A DNA stretch of 64,000 nucleotides from DASWJZ01 sp963846475 (GTDB taxonomy: Bacteria > Pseudomonadota > Alphaproteobacteria > Rhizobiales > Afifellaceae): contig CAWJVZ010000004.1 of NCBI GenBank assembly GCA_963846475.1, positions 1,364,001 through 1,428,000 of the forward strand, given 5' to 3'. Position numbers and translations under genes: made by a program. A model generated the notes under the pieces. It was given only the letters and a program-made list of their open reading frames with translations, did not search any database and was not told the DNA's origin. Shown piece by piece: positions 1-9,172 of the stretch (positions are counted from its first letter, which is position 1; each line of letters starts with the position of its first letter).

Positions 1-1409
1 AGGAAAACAGCGTCAGAGTTCCCCTGTCCCGTCAGACCCGCATCCGGCTGATCGGCGAGCGCGGCAGCGCTCCGCAGCACAGCTATATGGTGCTCTTCCA
101 GGGCCGCTACCGCGAGTTTCCCGTTACCAAGGTGCCAAACGAGGCCCTCGTCTACCGGGTCGAGAACGGCCGCCTAGCCGCCGAATTGGAGGAGCACGCG
201 GCGGCGACAGGCGTTTCGGTCGAGGAACTCCGCCGGGGGGCGGAGACGCCGGAGGTGCAGGAACATCTCCACCGGCTGCTGGTTGCGAAGGCGAACGACC
301 CGCAGGGCCCGATATTCGCCGAGCTGGAGCGGCTTGGAGAGCAGACTGAGCCGCTTCTCGTTCTCTTTGACGGAGTGGTGATCAACGGTAATCGCCGCCT
401 GGCGGCAATGCGCGAACTCACCAAGCGCGACAGCACCGCATATACAGGGTTCAGCGAAGTTAGCGTTGCCGTCCTGCCGCCCGACACGGAGCCGCACGAG
501 ATCGAATATGTCGAGGCCGCCCTGCAGATGGCCCCGGAGACCAAGCTGCAATATGGCTGGCTCGACCGGCGCCTGAAACTGCGCAAGCAGCGCGAGGTGC
601 TCCGCCTGCCGGTCGAGCAGGTGATGGCGGCTTACCGAATCGACAACCCGGCCGACATCGCCCGCGAGATCGCCGAGTTGGGGCTTGCCGAGCACTATCT
701 CAAGGACTACCGGCACGAGCCGGCCCGATATTCCAGGATCGCCGATGCCGGGGAGCTTTTCATCGGCCTGCAGAAGCAGCTATCCGCGCTGCCCAATCCG
801 CAGCAGGAATTCTGGTGCCTCGCCGGGTTCGCCCTAATCGACGGCCGCGACGCCGGTTCCGCCAATCAGCTGCAGAGGCTGTTCCCGTTCGCCCCGCCGG
901 TTCCGGCCGAGCTGCCCTCCCTGGCCGCACGCCGACTGGCAAAACGGTTCGGCGTCGAATCCGCAGATCGCCCCGACGACGAGGAACTCAGCCACAATGA
1001 AGTCCAGGATCTCCTGGCGATCTTCCGCGACAAGCACAAAAGCGCCACGACCGGTCGGTCGATTGCCGACGTCCTCGACGAGCTTCGGCTCGAACACAAC
1101 GACCGCCGGGCCCCCGAACGCATGTTGCAGAAGGTGCGCGAAGCGGGCCAGCTGATCGCACGGCTGGAGCCGGAGCGGCTCTCCCCGGATCAGTGCAGGC
1201 GTCTGCGCGGCGATCTGGCCGCCCTGCAAGCGCATGCCGCCTATGTCATGGGCGGCATCGAGGAGAAGCCCGTCGTCCCCGCGCTCTGGCATTATCCGAA
1301 AGCGATCATCCGCCCGCCGTACCGGAAAATCCCTTGGCGGATCATGCAGCGCATGGGCTGGTCGAGGTCGAGTCAAGGCGCCACGCCGGACACAGCTAAG
1401 CGGAATTGA
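1..1409 (+). CDS. ParB/Srx-fold domain protein, 5'-partial
   Basis: The reading frame is open from the left edge of the window, and the residues before the first ATG (position 87) read like protein, so the true start lies outside. About 470 residues are visible. A ParB-like core is suggested by a motif about 96 residues after that ATG (GVVINGNRRLAAMREL), the 'NGNRR' signature of ParB/Srx-fold nucleases. The remainder is helical, charged and unrecognised. No parA, replication or defence partner lies downstream in the window, so a role in chromosome partition is not supported. It could equally belong to a defence island or a prophage to the left. Family assignment rests on this one motif. Confidence 0.55.
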   Translation, partial: ENSVRVPLSRQTRIRLIGERGSAPQHSYMVLFQGRYREFPVTKVPNEALVYRVENGRLAAELEEHAAATGVSVEELRRGAETPEVQEHLHRLLVAKANDPQGPIFAELERLGEQTEPLLVLFDGVVINGNRRLAAMRELTKRDSTAYTGFSEVSVAVLPPDTEPHEIEYVEAALQMAPETKLQYGWLDRRLKLRKQREVLRLPVEQVMAAYRIDNPADIAREIAELGLAEHYLKDYRHEPARYSRIADAGELFIGLQKQLSALPNPQQEFWCLAGFALIDGRDAGSANQLQRLFPFAPPVPAELPSLAARRLAKRFGVESADRPDDEELSHNEVQDLLAIFRDKHKSATTGRSIADVLDELRLEHNDRRAPERMLQKVREAGQLIARLEPERLSPDQCRRLRGDLAALQAHAAYVMGGIEEKPVVPALWHYPKAIIRPPYRKIPWRIMQRMGWSRSSQGATPDTAKRN

Positions 1410-1951
1410 CATCACCGCTGCGCCCTCTAGGGTCGCGCGGGCTTCATCCAGGGTGTCGTAGCTGCGTGACTCAACGGCTGAGAAAAGCCGCGCGACGAGA
1501 ACGCGCCCGCCGCCTTTTGGCCATGTACGTCGTAAGCGCGCTCCTGTTCCTCGTTCTCCTCGCGCCACTGTGGTTGCTGCTGCTCATCGCCTCGCGTCGG
1601 TAGCCGATCCCGGAACCAATGTTTTCGGTGACGCGTTGGGCACGGGATAGAGCGGGCAGGTCGAATGGCCGGTGGCAGGGAAACAGCGGCGCGGATGTGG
1701 CAGGCGGACAGCGTGATCGCGTTGCTTGGCAAGCTCGACCTCGAGCGGCTACCGCCCCATGAAGGTCGGGCCGTGGGAGAGGTTCAGGCGAAGGCCGTCG
1801 ACGATTGGCTTGCCGCCTATATCGACCTGAGGGAAAGTGAGCGAAGGCCCGGTGAGCGGCCCCCGCTGCGATCGATGCGCACCTGCTGAGCGGCTTCAGC
1901 CGACCCGACTCTCCCGCGAGTGCTGGCACCGCTTGAGCTGAAGACTCTGCG
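1410..1951. other. weakly coding region between the ParB-like gene and kpsE
   Basis: About 540 bases with no confidently recognisable gene. Besides the small hydrophobic frame at 1466-1603 there is a 74-codon frame (1665-1889, plus strand) starting MAGGRETAARMW with no recognised motif. Neither has a strong ribosome binding site. The region is a candidate boundary between the unit to the left and the capsule locus. Confidence 0.4.
1466..1603 (+). CDS. possible small single-pass membrane peptide
   Basis: This is a short open frame of 45 codons from a GTG at 1466, or 26 codons from an ATG at 1523. It has an arginine-rich N-terminal part followed by one strongly hydrophobic stretch (LLFLVLLAPLWLLLLIA) and ends in basic residues, the layout of a positive-inside single membrane helix. 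There is no clear ribosome binding site and no recognised family. It is listed because the hydrophobic segment is compact and uninterrupted. It may be a chance frame in high-GC DNA. Confidence 0.25.
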   Translation: MTQRLRKAARRERARRLLAMYVVSALLFLVLLAPLWLLLLIASRR

Positions 1952-3292
1952 TCAGGGCATGTGGTCTCGCACGGTCAGCACACCAAGAGCGCCCACCGCC
2001 CACAGGATGGCGGCGAAGATCAGCACGATCATGATACTGACTACACGGCGTGGATAAGCGGCTTCTTCGGCAAGGTTCGGCGTCAGGTAAACGGCGAGAT
2101 AGGATTGCGTCCGATCTGCCTCCACGCGCGCCCGCTCCATCGAAGCCAATGCCGCCGCATAGGCCTTCTCGGCGAATTCTTGGTTGAGCATGAGCTCTTG
2201 ATAGAGCGCCACGACGCTCGCCAGGGCACCGGAATCGGCGCCGGTCGCGGCATCGCCTGCTTCCGCCCCGTTGCTGTCGCTGCCATGCGAGATCTGTCCC
2301 TGCACGCGGGCGATTTCGGTGTCGAGAGCCGCGATGCGCGATTTCAGCATCTGAACGGAGGGCGCGTCATCCGAAAGATAGCCGGATAGGGCAGCGAGCT
2401 GGGTCTTAAACTCCGAGCGTTTCGACTCCATCGATGACACGATGCCGAGCGTCGATTCGGCCGTTATCGACGGGTCGAATTCGTTGTGCTTGATGCGGAA
2501 CTGGAGCATGTCGGCCCTGGCGCCGCGCACGCGCAGCTCGGCCCGCGCCAGTTCGCTCGCGGCAAATTGCACCGCGTCGCGGCGGGCCTGGGCGGAGAGC
2601 TCGTTGACCAGGCGGCGGGTTATCTCGACGATTTCCCGCGCGATGGTTTGTGCATCTTCGGGGGTAAAGGCCTGAACGGTCACCGATACGGTTGCTTTTG
2701 TTGAATCGAAGAACACGTCGATCCGCTTGTTCCAGTATTTGACGAGTCCCTCCAGCGAAACACCGGGGTCAAGCCGGGTCAGGAAATCGGCCTCTGGATT
2801 GTCATAAATCTTCCGCAGCGACAGCCGTTGCTCCAGCTCCGCGACCATTTCGCGGCTGCGGATATAGTCGGTAACGATATAGGAATCGGAGGTGATGGTG
2901 GTGCCGGGCATGCCGGTCATCATCCCCAGCACGTCGGCCGTCTGCGTGTCGTTGCTCCGCACCGCGAAACTGGCTTGCGAAACATACTGATTGGCCGCGA
3001 AAACGAAGAAGTAGAGGCTCGCCACCAAGCCAGGCAGCAGGATGCAGGCCAGGAGAGAGATCATCAGCCACGGCTTGCGCTTGCGGGCGCGCTTCTGATT
3101 GGCTTCCTCGTGCAGCCGCCGCACGATGTGGATGACTTTGTTTTTTTCGTTTTCGGCAGGCAAATTCACGTCCGGGACAGCCTTGCCGGGCGGGATCACC
3201 TTCGGCTTGCGCGCCTTGGCAGCGATCGCGGGCGGCGCCATCACCGCCTCCTCCGCAGGCACCTCGGTCTTCTTTGATGCTTCTTCGACCAT
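1952..3292 (-). CDS. kpsE: Capsule polysaccharide export inner-membrane protein (KpsE/CtrB/BexC family)
   Basis: 446 residues, the polysaccharide co-polymerase partner of ABC-type group 2 capsule export. A charged cytoplasmic N-terminus (residues 1-74) is followed by a membrane helix at about 76-98, a long periplasmic part rich in predicted coiled coil (about 220-385), and a second helix near 418-438 ending in a short basic tail, which is the standard topology. It is thought to link the inner-membrane transporter to the outer-membrane KpsD channel. The gene lies directly downstream of kpsT with a 7-base gap, so the two are probably one transcript. The permease KpsM is not adjacent. Confidence 0.88.
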   Translation of the reverse strand: MVEEASKKTEVPAEEAVMAPPAIAAKARKPKVIPPGKAVPDVNLPAENEKNKVIHIVRRLHEEANQKRARKRKPWLMISLLACILLPGLVASLYFFVFAANQYVSQASFAVRSNDTQTADVLGMMTGMPGTTITSDSYIVTDYIRSREMVAELEQRLSLRKIYDNPEADFLTRLDPGVSLEGLVKYWNKRIDVFFDSTKATVSVTVQAFTPEDAQTIAREIVEITRRLVNELSAQARRDAVQFAASELARAELRVRGARADMLQFRIKHNEFDPSITAESTLGIVSSMESKRSEFKTQLAALSGYLSDDAPSVQMLKSRIAALDTEIARVQGQISHGSDSNGAEAGDAATGADSGALASVVALYQELMLNQEFAEKAYAAALASMERARVEADRTQSYLAVYLTPNLAEEAAYPRRVVSIMIVLIFAAILWAVGALGVLTVRDHMP

Positions 3293-3299
3293 GAAAAAC

Positions 3300-3968
3300 C
3301 TATTCGAAGGTGCCCAGATTGTGGGTGATGCGCTGATATTCTTTTATCGCATCCTCTAAATCATCGTAAAGGCGCAGTTCGCCCTGGGAAAGGACGGCAC
3401 CCATGTCGCACAGATTGCGGACGGTGCTGATCGAATGCGAGACGACGATGAGGGAGGCCTGCTTCCGCTTGGCTTGGAAGACCGCATCGGCACGGGCTCT
3501 GAAGACGCCGTCGCCGACCGAGAGCGCCTCGTCGAGCAGGTAGCATTCGAAATCCACCGCCATGCTGACTGCGAAGTTGACCCGCGAGCGCATTCCCGAC
3601 GAATAAGTGTTCACCGGCAGGTCGAAGTACTTTCCCAGTTCGGCGAATTCTTCGACGAAGCGCTCGACGCTGCGCGTTTCCAACCCATAGATGCGCGATA
3701 CGAAGCGGCAGTTCTCGCGCCCTGACAGGTTGCCCTTGAACGCCGCGAAGCCGAGCGGAAAGGAGATGCGGGCGCGCCGCCTGATTCGGCCGCGATCGGG
3801 GTATTCGGAGCCGGCGATCATCTTGATCAGCGTCGACTTGCCCGACCCGTTCACCCCCAGAAGGCCAATATTTCGGCCGCGCGGAAATTCGCCGCTGAAG
3901 TTCTTCAGGATTACCTTGTGCGTTTTGCGCGTCCGGTAAGCCTTTGCCACGTTGTAGAATTCGATCAT
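3300..3968 (-). CDS. kpsT: Capsule polysaccharide ABC transporter ATPase (KpsT/CtrD)
   Basis: 222 residues, the usual length for KpsT. Visible motifs are Walker A GVNGSGKST (38-46), the short KpsT-type signature YSSGM (123-127) and Walker B CYLLDE (142-147), with a switch histidine in VVSHS. It energises export of the lipid-linked capsule chain across the inner membrane with KpsM. It starts at an ATG divergent from the kpsD-like lipoprotein and is followed by kpsE. The expected upstream kpsM is absent from the window, so the permease must be encoded elsewhere. Confidence 0.9.
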   Translation of the reverse strand: MIEFYNVAKAYRTRKTHKVILKNFSGEFPRGRNIGLLGVNGSGKSTLIKMIAGSEYPDRGRIRRRARISFPLGFAAFKGNLSGRENCRFVSRIYGLETRSVERFVEEFAELGKYFDLPVNTYSSGMRSRVNFAVSMAVDFECYLLDEALSVGDGVFRARADAVFQAKRKQASLIVVSHSISTVRNLCDMGAVLSQGELRLYDDLEDAIKEYQRITHNLGTFE

Positions 3969-4308
3969 GCGTCAGGAGCCGGATTCACGACGTTTCGGAC
4001 AGGAGCAGTTCGACGGAACGAGGCGGCGCAGACCATTCGCGCAGACGACGGCCGGGCTCGGCATGAGCATGTGCACCATACCTACAGCAAAACATGGCGG
4101 AATCGCGTTCACCCGAACAGCTCCCGCAAGGCCGGTGCAGGATGCGCCGATCTCGCCGGCACGTCGAGACGGCGCCGCGAAGGAACCCGGCCGGTGTTGC
4201 GTCAAAAGCACAAACTGCCAGCGGCCGGTCGGCACGTTAGCAAATTGGTTCCGATCTCCGGAGGATGGGTGGTATCAGAGAAATCCGCTGAGGCAGTTGA
4301 TCATTCGC
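3969..4308. other. divergent intergenic region kpsT / kpsD-like
   Basis: About 340 bases between two divergently transcribed capsule genes. An open frame extends through it in phase with the kpsD-like gene, but its residues show no family resemblance and it precedes an obvious lipoprotein signal, so I treat it as noncoding. It should hold promoters for both directions. I see no clear consensus boxes or strong hairpin. Confidence 0.5.
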
Positions 4309-5472
4309 ATGCGTTTCCTGATCTTGTTGGCAGTCCTGCCCTTGCTGGCAGCCTGCGGTGCCTTGCCGGCCGCAGGGCCGAGCACCGGCGCAATCCTCTC
4401 TGAGTCGCGTAACTCGGTCCCGTCCTTTGACGTGATCCCGCTGACGCCGCAGTTGGCCGATCGGCTCGCCGCCAATGAATTCGAGAGCTTTTCCTCGTCC
4501 TTCAGCGGCAGCGGTAGCCCCGCCGATCTGCGCATCGGCATCGGCGATACGGTGGTCGTGACCATTTTCGAGGCTGCCTCCGGCGGCCTCTTCTCCGGCG
4601 AGGGAGCGCTCGGCAACTCCGCCAAGAGCGTCAGCCTGCCGGCGCAGCCGGTCGCCCGCAACGGCCTGATCAGCATCCCCTACGTTGGTCAGGTGAGGGC
4701 CGCCGGCCTTACCCCGGCGCAAGTTCAGGCTGCCGCCGAGGCCGGGCTCCGCGACAAGGCGATCGACCCGCAGGTGATCGTCTCTGTGAAGAGCGCTAGC
4801 ACCTTCGTGACCCTGACCGGCGATGTCGGCAAGTCCGGGCGGATTCCGCTCAATCTCGGCGGCGACCGCCTGCTCGACGTCATCGCCGAGGCCGGCGGCA
4901 CCAAGGCGCCTCCCTACGAGACCTTCATCCGCGTGACGCGCGGTTCGAGTGCGGTCACCGTAAGCCTGGCGCGCGTCATCGAAGACCCCAGCCAGAACAT
5001 CTTCCTCAGGCCGAACGATCAGGTCCACGTCTTCAGCGAACCGCAGACCTACGCCGCATTCGGCGCGACCAGCCGCAACACTACCTTTCCATTCAATACC
5101 GACAAACTCGATCTAGTTGAAGCGGTGGGTCGGGCCGGCGGCTTGAGTGACAGCCGTGCCAATGCAAGCGGCGTGTTCGTCTTCCGCTACGAACGGCCGG
5201 AAGTCTACGCGCTGGTGAGGGACGGCCGGCGCCCTCCGGTCATCCAGCAGGCCGGCGTTCCGGTCGTCTACCAGATCAACCTCAGGGATCCGAACGGCTT
5301 CTTCACGGCGCAACAATTCCTGATGCGCGACGGCGACATCCTCTATGTGACGAACGCTCCGTCCACCGATCTGGCCAAGGTGCTCGGCACGATCACCGGC
5401 ACGCTCGGACAGGTGCAGTCCACCGCTGGCTTCGCCACCACCGGAGCCGGACTTGGGACACTTGTCGAGTAA
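4309..5472 (+). CDS. kpsD: Outer-membrane polysaccharide export lipoprotein (Wza/KpsD/CtrA-capsule type)
   Basis: 387 residues from the ATG at 4309. That start is chosen because it gives a textbook lipoprotein signal: a hydrophobic stretch ending in LLAAC, with the lipidated cysteine at residue 16. A polysaccharide-export (Poly_export) domain follows (core around DLRIGIGDTVVVTIFEA), then SLBB-type repeats (for example GDVGKSGRIPLNLGGDRLLDVI). These proteins form the outer-membrane channel for capsule chains. The gene is divergent from kpsT/kpsE, its inner-membrane partners. The symbol is given by role; close relatives are called BexD or CtrA of the capsule system, which is unrelated to the cell-cycle CtrA below. 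Confidence 0.85.
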   Translation: MRFLILLAVLPLLAACGALPAAGPSTGAILSESRNSVPSFDVIPLTPQLADRLAANEFESFSSSFSGSGSPADLRIGIGDTVVVTIFEAASGGLFSGEGALGNSAKSVSLPAQPVARNGLISIPYVGQVRAAGLTPAQVQAAAEAGLRDKAIDPQVIVSVKSASTFVTLTGDVGKSGRIPLNLGGDRLLDVIAEAGGTKAPPYETFIRVTRGSSAVTVSLARVIEDPSQNIFLRPNDQVHVFSEPQTYAAFGATSRNTTFPFNTDKLDLVEAVGRAGGLSDSRANASGVFVFRYERPEVYALVRDGRRPPVIQQAGVPVVYQINLRDPNGFFTAQQFLMRDGDILYVTNAPSTDLAKVLGTITGTLGQVQSTAGFATTGAGLGTLVE

Positions 5473-5557
5473 CGAGGGAGGCGGCCGGCTCGGCCGCCTC
5501 TGATCGGGCCCGACTCGCGCATTCTTGGGGCCGGCGCAGAGGTTCGTCCGCACCTGA

Positions 5558-6820
5558 ATGGACCAAGCCAATCAGAGAGAGTCGCCGGCGCGCAGCGAGG
5601 AGCATCGGGTCCGCCGCCGCCGCGTTCTCTACATCAGCGGCTTCGACCCGCGCGGCGCCACTCATTACCACCGCTTCCTACGCGACGAGGCCGCCAAGCA
5701 CGCGGCCATGAGCGGCGAGCCCATCGCCATCGGACCGCGGCGGACGATAGCGCCGCTGGTCCAGGCCTGGACCGTCGCGGCCGGCTCCGCCGCGGATCGC
5801 GTCGAGACGGAATACGAATTCCTTCGCTGGGACGACATCGTCCGAAGATACTGGCCGCGCGGTTCATGGCGCATGTGGGCCACCTGCGTCTATGCGACCT
5901 GGACCTACCTCAGAGCGGGCGTGACCGCAGCGGCGTTCCGCACCTCCTATCCGATCGGCATCACCACGATTATCCCCGGCAGTTTCATCCTGGCCCAGAT
6001 CCTGCTGATCGCGCTCGCCGGGGGGCTGTTCCTCGGCCTTGTGCCGGCCTTCACCGGCCTGCCTTGGTGGAGCGGCATCATCCCGGCTGCCGCAGCCGCC
6101 GCGGCGACCGTAATCCTCGGGCGCCGCATCGAGAAAACCTTCCAGGTCTTCTGGAGCGGCCGGATCGGCGCCTTCACCATCATCGACGCCCGGCGCCAAG
6201 TCGAGGGCATCGAGGCGCGGCGCGACGCCTTCGCCAACCGGCTGCTCGCCGCCGTTGAGTCAGGCCAGGACGATGAGATCCTCCTCGTCGGCCACAGCCT
6301 GGGGACGCCGCTCGCCGTCTCCGCATTGGCGCTGGCGCTCGAGCGCAACCCCGACCTCGGCCGGTCCGGGCCGGCAGTGTCCCTGCTCACCATAGGACCG
6401 ACAACGCCGATGCTGAGCCTGATGCCGGAGGCAGAATGGTTCCGCTGCCATTTGCGCATCGCCGGCGCCGCCGCCGCCGCGGGCGTGTCTTGGACCGAGT
6501 TCTCGGCGCCGCCCGACGGAGCCTGCTTCGCCCTCATCGATCCGGTGGTTCTGCCCAACCCCGGCTATGTCAGGCCTGACGGCAGCCCGCCCTGTCCGAG
6601 GATTTTCAACGCGCGCTTCATGGAGCTGATGGATCCCGCCACGTACGCCGAGGTGAAGCGCGACTGGACCCGCATGCATTTCCAGTATCTGATGGCCGGC
6701 GACCGCCTGGGCCGCTACGATTATTTCAAGATCATCGCCGGGCCGCTCCGCCTGCAGGACCGCTATGCCGACAGCGACAGCATCGAGGACTATTCCGGCC
6801 TGAGAATGTTTTCGCGATGA
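5558..6820 (+). CDS. Membrane-associated alpha/beta-hydrolase-like protein
   Basis: 420 residues. It opens with a basic segment leading into a beta-strand (RRRVLYISGFDPRG), has two predicted membrane helices at about 143-166 and 172-188, then the nucleophile elbow GHSLG with Ser247, typical of alpha/beta hydrolases and lipases. The substrate is unknown. Its stop overlaps the start of the P450 gene by four bases (ATGA), so the two are translationally coupled. Lying inside a capsule locus, it may act on a lipid or on the lipid-linked glycan, but that is inference from position. Confidence 0.6.
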   Translation: MDQANQRESPARSEEHRVRRRRVLYISGFDPRGATHYHRFLRDEAAKHAAMSGEPIAIGPRRTIAPLVQAWTVAAGSAADRVETEYEFLRWDDIVRRYWPRGSWRMWATCVYATWTYLRAGVTAAAFRTSYPIGITTIIPGSFILAQILLIALAGGLFLGLVPAFTGLPWWSGIIPAAAAAAATVILGRRIEKTFQVFWSGRIGAFTIIDARRQVEGIEARRDAFANRLLAAVESGQDDEILLVGHSLGTPLAVSALALALERNPDLGRSGPAVSLLTIGPTTPMLSLMPEAEWFRCHLRIAGAAAAAGVSWTEFSAPPDGACFALIDPVVLPNPGYVRPDGSPPCPRIFNARFMELMDPATYAEVKRDWTRMHFQYLMAGDRLGRYDYFKIIAGPLRLQDRYADSDSIEDYSGLRMFSR

Positions 6821-8256
6821 CCGATTTCCTGCCCCCCAAGCCTGAGTCGCATCAGCGCAAGCTGTCGCTGTTCCGCCGGCTCAGCAAGGTGCGGAACTCG
6901 GCGCTCGCCGTCGTCTACGACCGCTCCTATTCCATGCACCTCGGGGACGTCTGGACGCCGCTCCGCATGGTCTATTTCGTCAACCAGCCGGAGCTCGTCG
7001 AGCGCATTTTGGTGAAGGAATGGGAGCACTTTCCCAAAAGCAATCTGATGAACACGATGCTGGAGCTGCTGCTCGGCGAAAGCATCTTCATCACCAACGG
7101 CGCGCTCTGGCGGCGGCAGCGCAAGATGATCGACCCCGCCTTCGAGGGGGCCCGCGTGCAGGATGTTTTTCCGCTGATGCGCGACGCTGCCGTTGCGATG
7201 AGCGGACGGCTCTCGCAGCACCACGACGGCGCGATCGTACCGATCGACGTGGAGATGATGCATGTCGCCGCGGACATCATCTTCCGCACGATCTATTCGC
7301 GCCCGTTCCGCCGCGACGAAGCGACGACCATTTTTCGGGCCTTCAGCCGCTTCCAGGAGCTGGCTTATGCGCGCGGCGTCTGGTCGATGGCGGGCGTGCC
7401 CGATTGGCTCTCGATCGGGCGGCTCCGCGCCGGCCGCCATGCCCGCATCATCCGCAATCTCCTGAACTCCGCGCTCGACGAGCGTCTTGACGCGCCGGAC
7501 GCCGAAGAGCCGCGCAAGGACATCCTGTCGTCCCTCCTCAAGGCGCGCGACCCGGACACCGGCGAGCCGTTCACCCGCCGGGAGCTCGTCGACCAGATCG
7601 GCATCCTGTTTCTCGCCGGCCACGAGACCTCAGCCTCGGCGTTGGCCTGGGCTCTCTACCTCCTCGCCAATCGCCCGGACATCCAGGAACGGCTGCGCCG
7701 GGAAGCGGTCTCGGTCTTCGGCGAGGGCCTGCCGGAGTTCCGCCATGTCAAGCATCTCCGCCTGGCCCGCGATGTCTTCCGCGAGACCCTGCGGCTTTAT
7801 CCGCCTGTCGCATTCATCCCGCGTGACGCGACGCGTACCGAGGCAATGCGTGACAAGATCGTGAAGGCCGGCGCCATCCTGATGATGTCCCCCTGGCTTC
7901 TCCACCGCCACCGCAAGCTCTGGAAGCGCCCGGACGAATTCGATCCCGACCGCTACCTCGATTCGGATACGAAAACCTCCATGCGCAAGGCCTATATACC
8001 CTTCAGCGCCGGCCCGCGCGTCTGCCTCGGCGCCTCGTTCGCCATGCAGGAGGCCGTGCTGATCCTCGCCTGCCTCGCCCGCGAGTTCCGCTTCGAGCCG
8101 GCCCCCGGGCACACGCCGAAGCCGGTTTCGCGCCTGACGCTGCGTTCGGAGAACGGGATCAGGCTCAGGATGTTCAGGCGGCCGCCCGTGGACCACGCCG
8201 CGCGCGCCGAAGCCGCCGACCGCGTGGAGGCGCCGGCACAGTGCCCGTATCAGTAG
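6817..8256 (+). CDS. Cytochrome P450
   Basis: 479 residues with the full P450 signature set: I-helix oxygen-binding motif AGHETSA (267-273), the ExxR motif ETLR (323-326), and the haem loop FSAGPRVCLG (396-405) with the axial Cys403. No N-terminal membrane anchor is evident. Substrate is unknown. It is coupled to the upstream hydrolase by a 4-base overlap. A close paralogue lies about 0.9 kb downstream at 9173-10619, the two sharing the N-terminal DF(L/V)PPKP and nearly identical haem regions, so they arose by duplication. No ferredoxin or reductase gene is nearby. Confidence 0.93.
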   Translation: MTDFLPPKPESHQRKLSLFRRLSKVRNSALAVVYDRSYSMHLGDVWTPLRMVYFVNQPELVERILVKEWEHFPKSNLMNTMLELLLGESIFITNGALWRRQRKMIDPAFEGARVQDVFPLMRDAAVAMSGRLSQHHDGAIVPIDVEMMHVAADIIFRTIYSRPFRRDEATTIFRAFSRFQELAYARGVWSMAGVPDWLSIGRLRAGRHARIIRNLLNSALDERLDAPDAEEPRKDILSSLLKARDPDTGEPFTRRELVDQIGILFLAGHETSASALAWALYLLANRPDIQERLRREAVSVFGEGLPEFRHVKHLRLARDVFRETLRLYPPVAFIPRDATRTEAMRDKIVKAGAILMMSPWLLHRHRKLWKRPDEFDPDRYLDSDTKTSMRKAYIPFSAGPRVCLGASFAMQEAVLILACLAREFRFEPAPGHTPKPVSRLTLRSENGIRLRMFRRPPVDHAARAEAADRVEAPAQCPYQ

Positions 8257-8274
8257 ACCGATTGAAGGGCAGGA

Positions 8275-8310
8275 GCCGCCTCAGCGGGGGGCTTGAGCTG
8301 CTGAGGCGGC
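8275..8310 (+). terminator. hairpin after the first P450 gene
   Basis: A perfect 11-bp inverted repeat (GCCGCCTCAGC at 8275-8285, GCTGAGGCGGC at 8300-8310) with a 14-base loop, starting about 20 bases after the P450 stop codon. It lacks a clear T-run, so it may be a weak intrinsic terminator or an RNA-stabilising structure. Confidence 0.5.
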
Positions 8311-8444
8311 TACCACGTCGGAAACGACCGATAAAGAGCGTGGCGCGCATCAACGGAGCCGGCCCGAATTGGTTCTGTGCCAACGGTCACAGTTATGGAG
8401 GAGCACCGTTCATTTTTCGTGAGAAGGGGTACGCTTCGTCCGGT

Positions 8445-8879
8445 TTACTCCGGCAGCAGCTCGCCTGATCCACCCATTTCCGCGGGGACGTCCTTCTGCT
8501 TCGGCAGGCGGTCCTTCACGGGCAGGACCGTCTCTTGGTAGTTCACGTGCAGAGCCGGTTTGAATGGCAAGTCGGGAATGACCGCGACATAAACGTCGGT
8601 GAGGGACCAGAGGGGGTGCTCGGTGAGCAGATGGCCGCCGCAGGTCTTGCACCACTGCCTGATGCTCTTTTCGGTCTTCTGATAGCGCCCGACGTTTTCG
8701 GCGCCCTTGGTGATCCGCACGGCCGCTGGAGGCCACAACGAGAATGCGTTGACAGGCCCTGCGGACCACTCGCGGCAGGAGTTGCAGTGGCAATAGCCCA
8801 TAGCGGCGGGCTCGCCGGTGACGGTGAGCTCGACGGCCCCGCAGAAACATCGACCAGTGTAGACGTTTGTGTCGCTCAT
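8445..8879 (-). CDS. GFA/CENP-V family zinc-binding protein
   Basis: 144 residues from the ATG at 8879, chosen because the family core begins just after it; the frame stays open upstream. The cysteine pattern of the GFA family is present: Cys11-x-Cys13, then Cys30-x-Cys32-x-x-Cys35, and a C-x-x-C pair near residue 78. The family is named after a proposed glutathione-dependent formaldehyde-activating enzyme, but most members have no proven activity. It is transcribed opposite to and between the two P450 paralogues. A link to C1 metabolism should not be assumed, since the C1 cluster here uses Fae. Confidence 0.8.
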   Translation of the reverse strand: MSDTNVYTGRCFCGAVELTVTGEPAAMGYCHCNSCREWSAGPVNAFSLWPPAAVRITKGAENVGRYQKTEKSIRQWCKTCGGHLLTEHPLWSLTDVYVAVIPDLPFKPALHVNYQETVLPVKDRLPKQKDVPAEMGGSGELLPE

Positions 8880-9172
8880 TAGGATCGCTCCTTGATCCAG
8901 CTGGGTCCGCTCAATGAGCGAAGCCCAATCCAAGTGGCCGCGCAATACCTTTCGCTGCAGACGAGAAAAGGCGCTCGCGCCGGGCCGCGCTGACGCGACA
9001 GGCCCTGCTCGGCATTCAGGCTGTTGCGACGGAGCGCCTGGTAGCCTGCACTACTATCTACTGGCCGCCCCCGCCGAGCGCGGTTAGGGTCGCGCCGCGT
9101 CGAGGCTCCGATCCTCGCTGAGCGCCCGGCCGGACGAGCATGGAAGAAATCCCGTCTGATACACACTGCCCG

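Noticed and set aside
3967..4308. N-terminal extension of the kpsD-like gene
   Set aside because: In frame and open, but it would bury the lipoprotein signal and shows no similarity; the ATG at 4309 is preferred.
8445..8879. GFA-family protein as a formaldehyde-detoxifying enzyme
   Set aside because: Most family members lack that activity, it lies far from the C1 genes, and the window already has Fae for formaldehyde entry.
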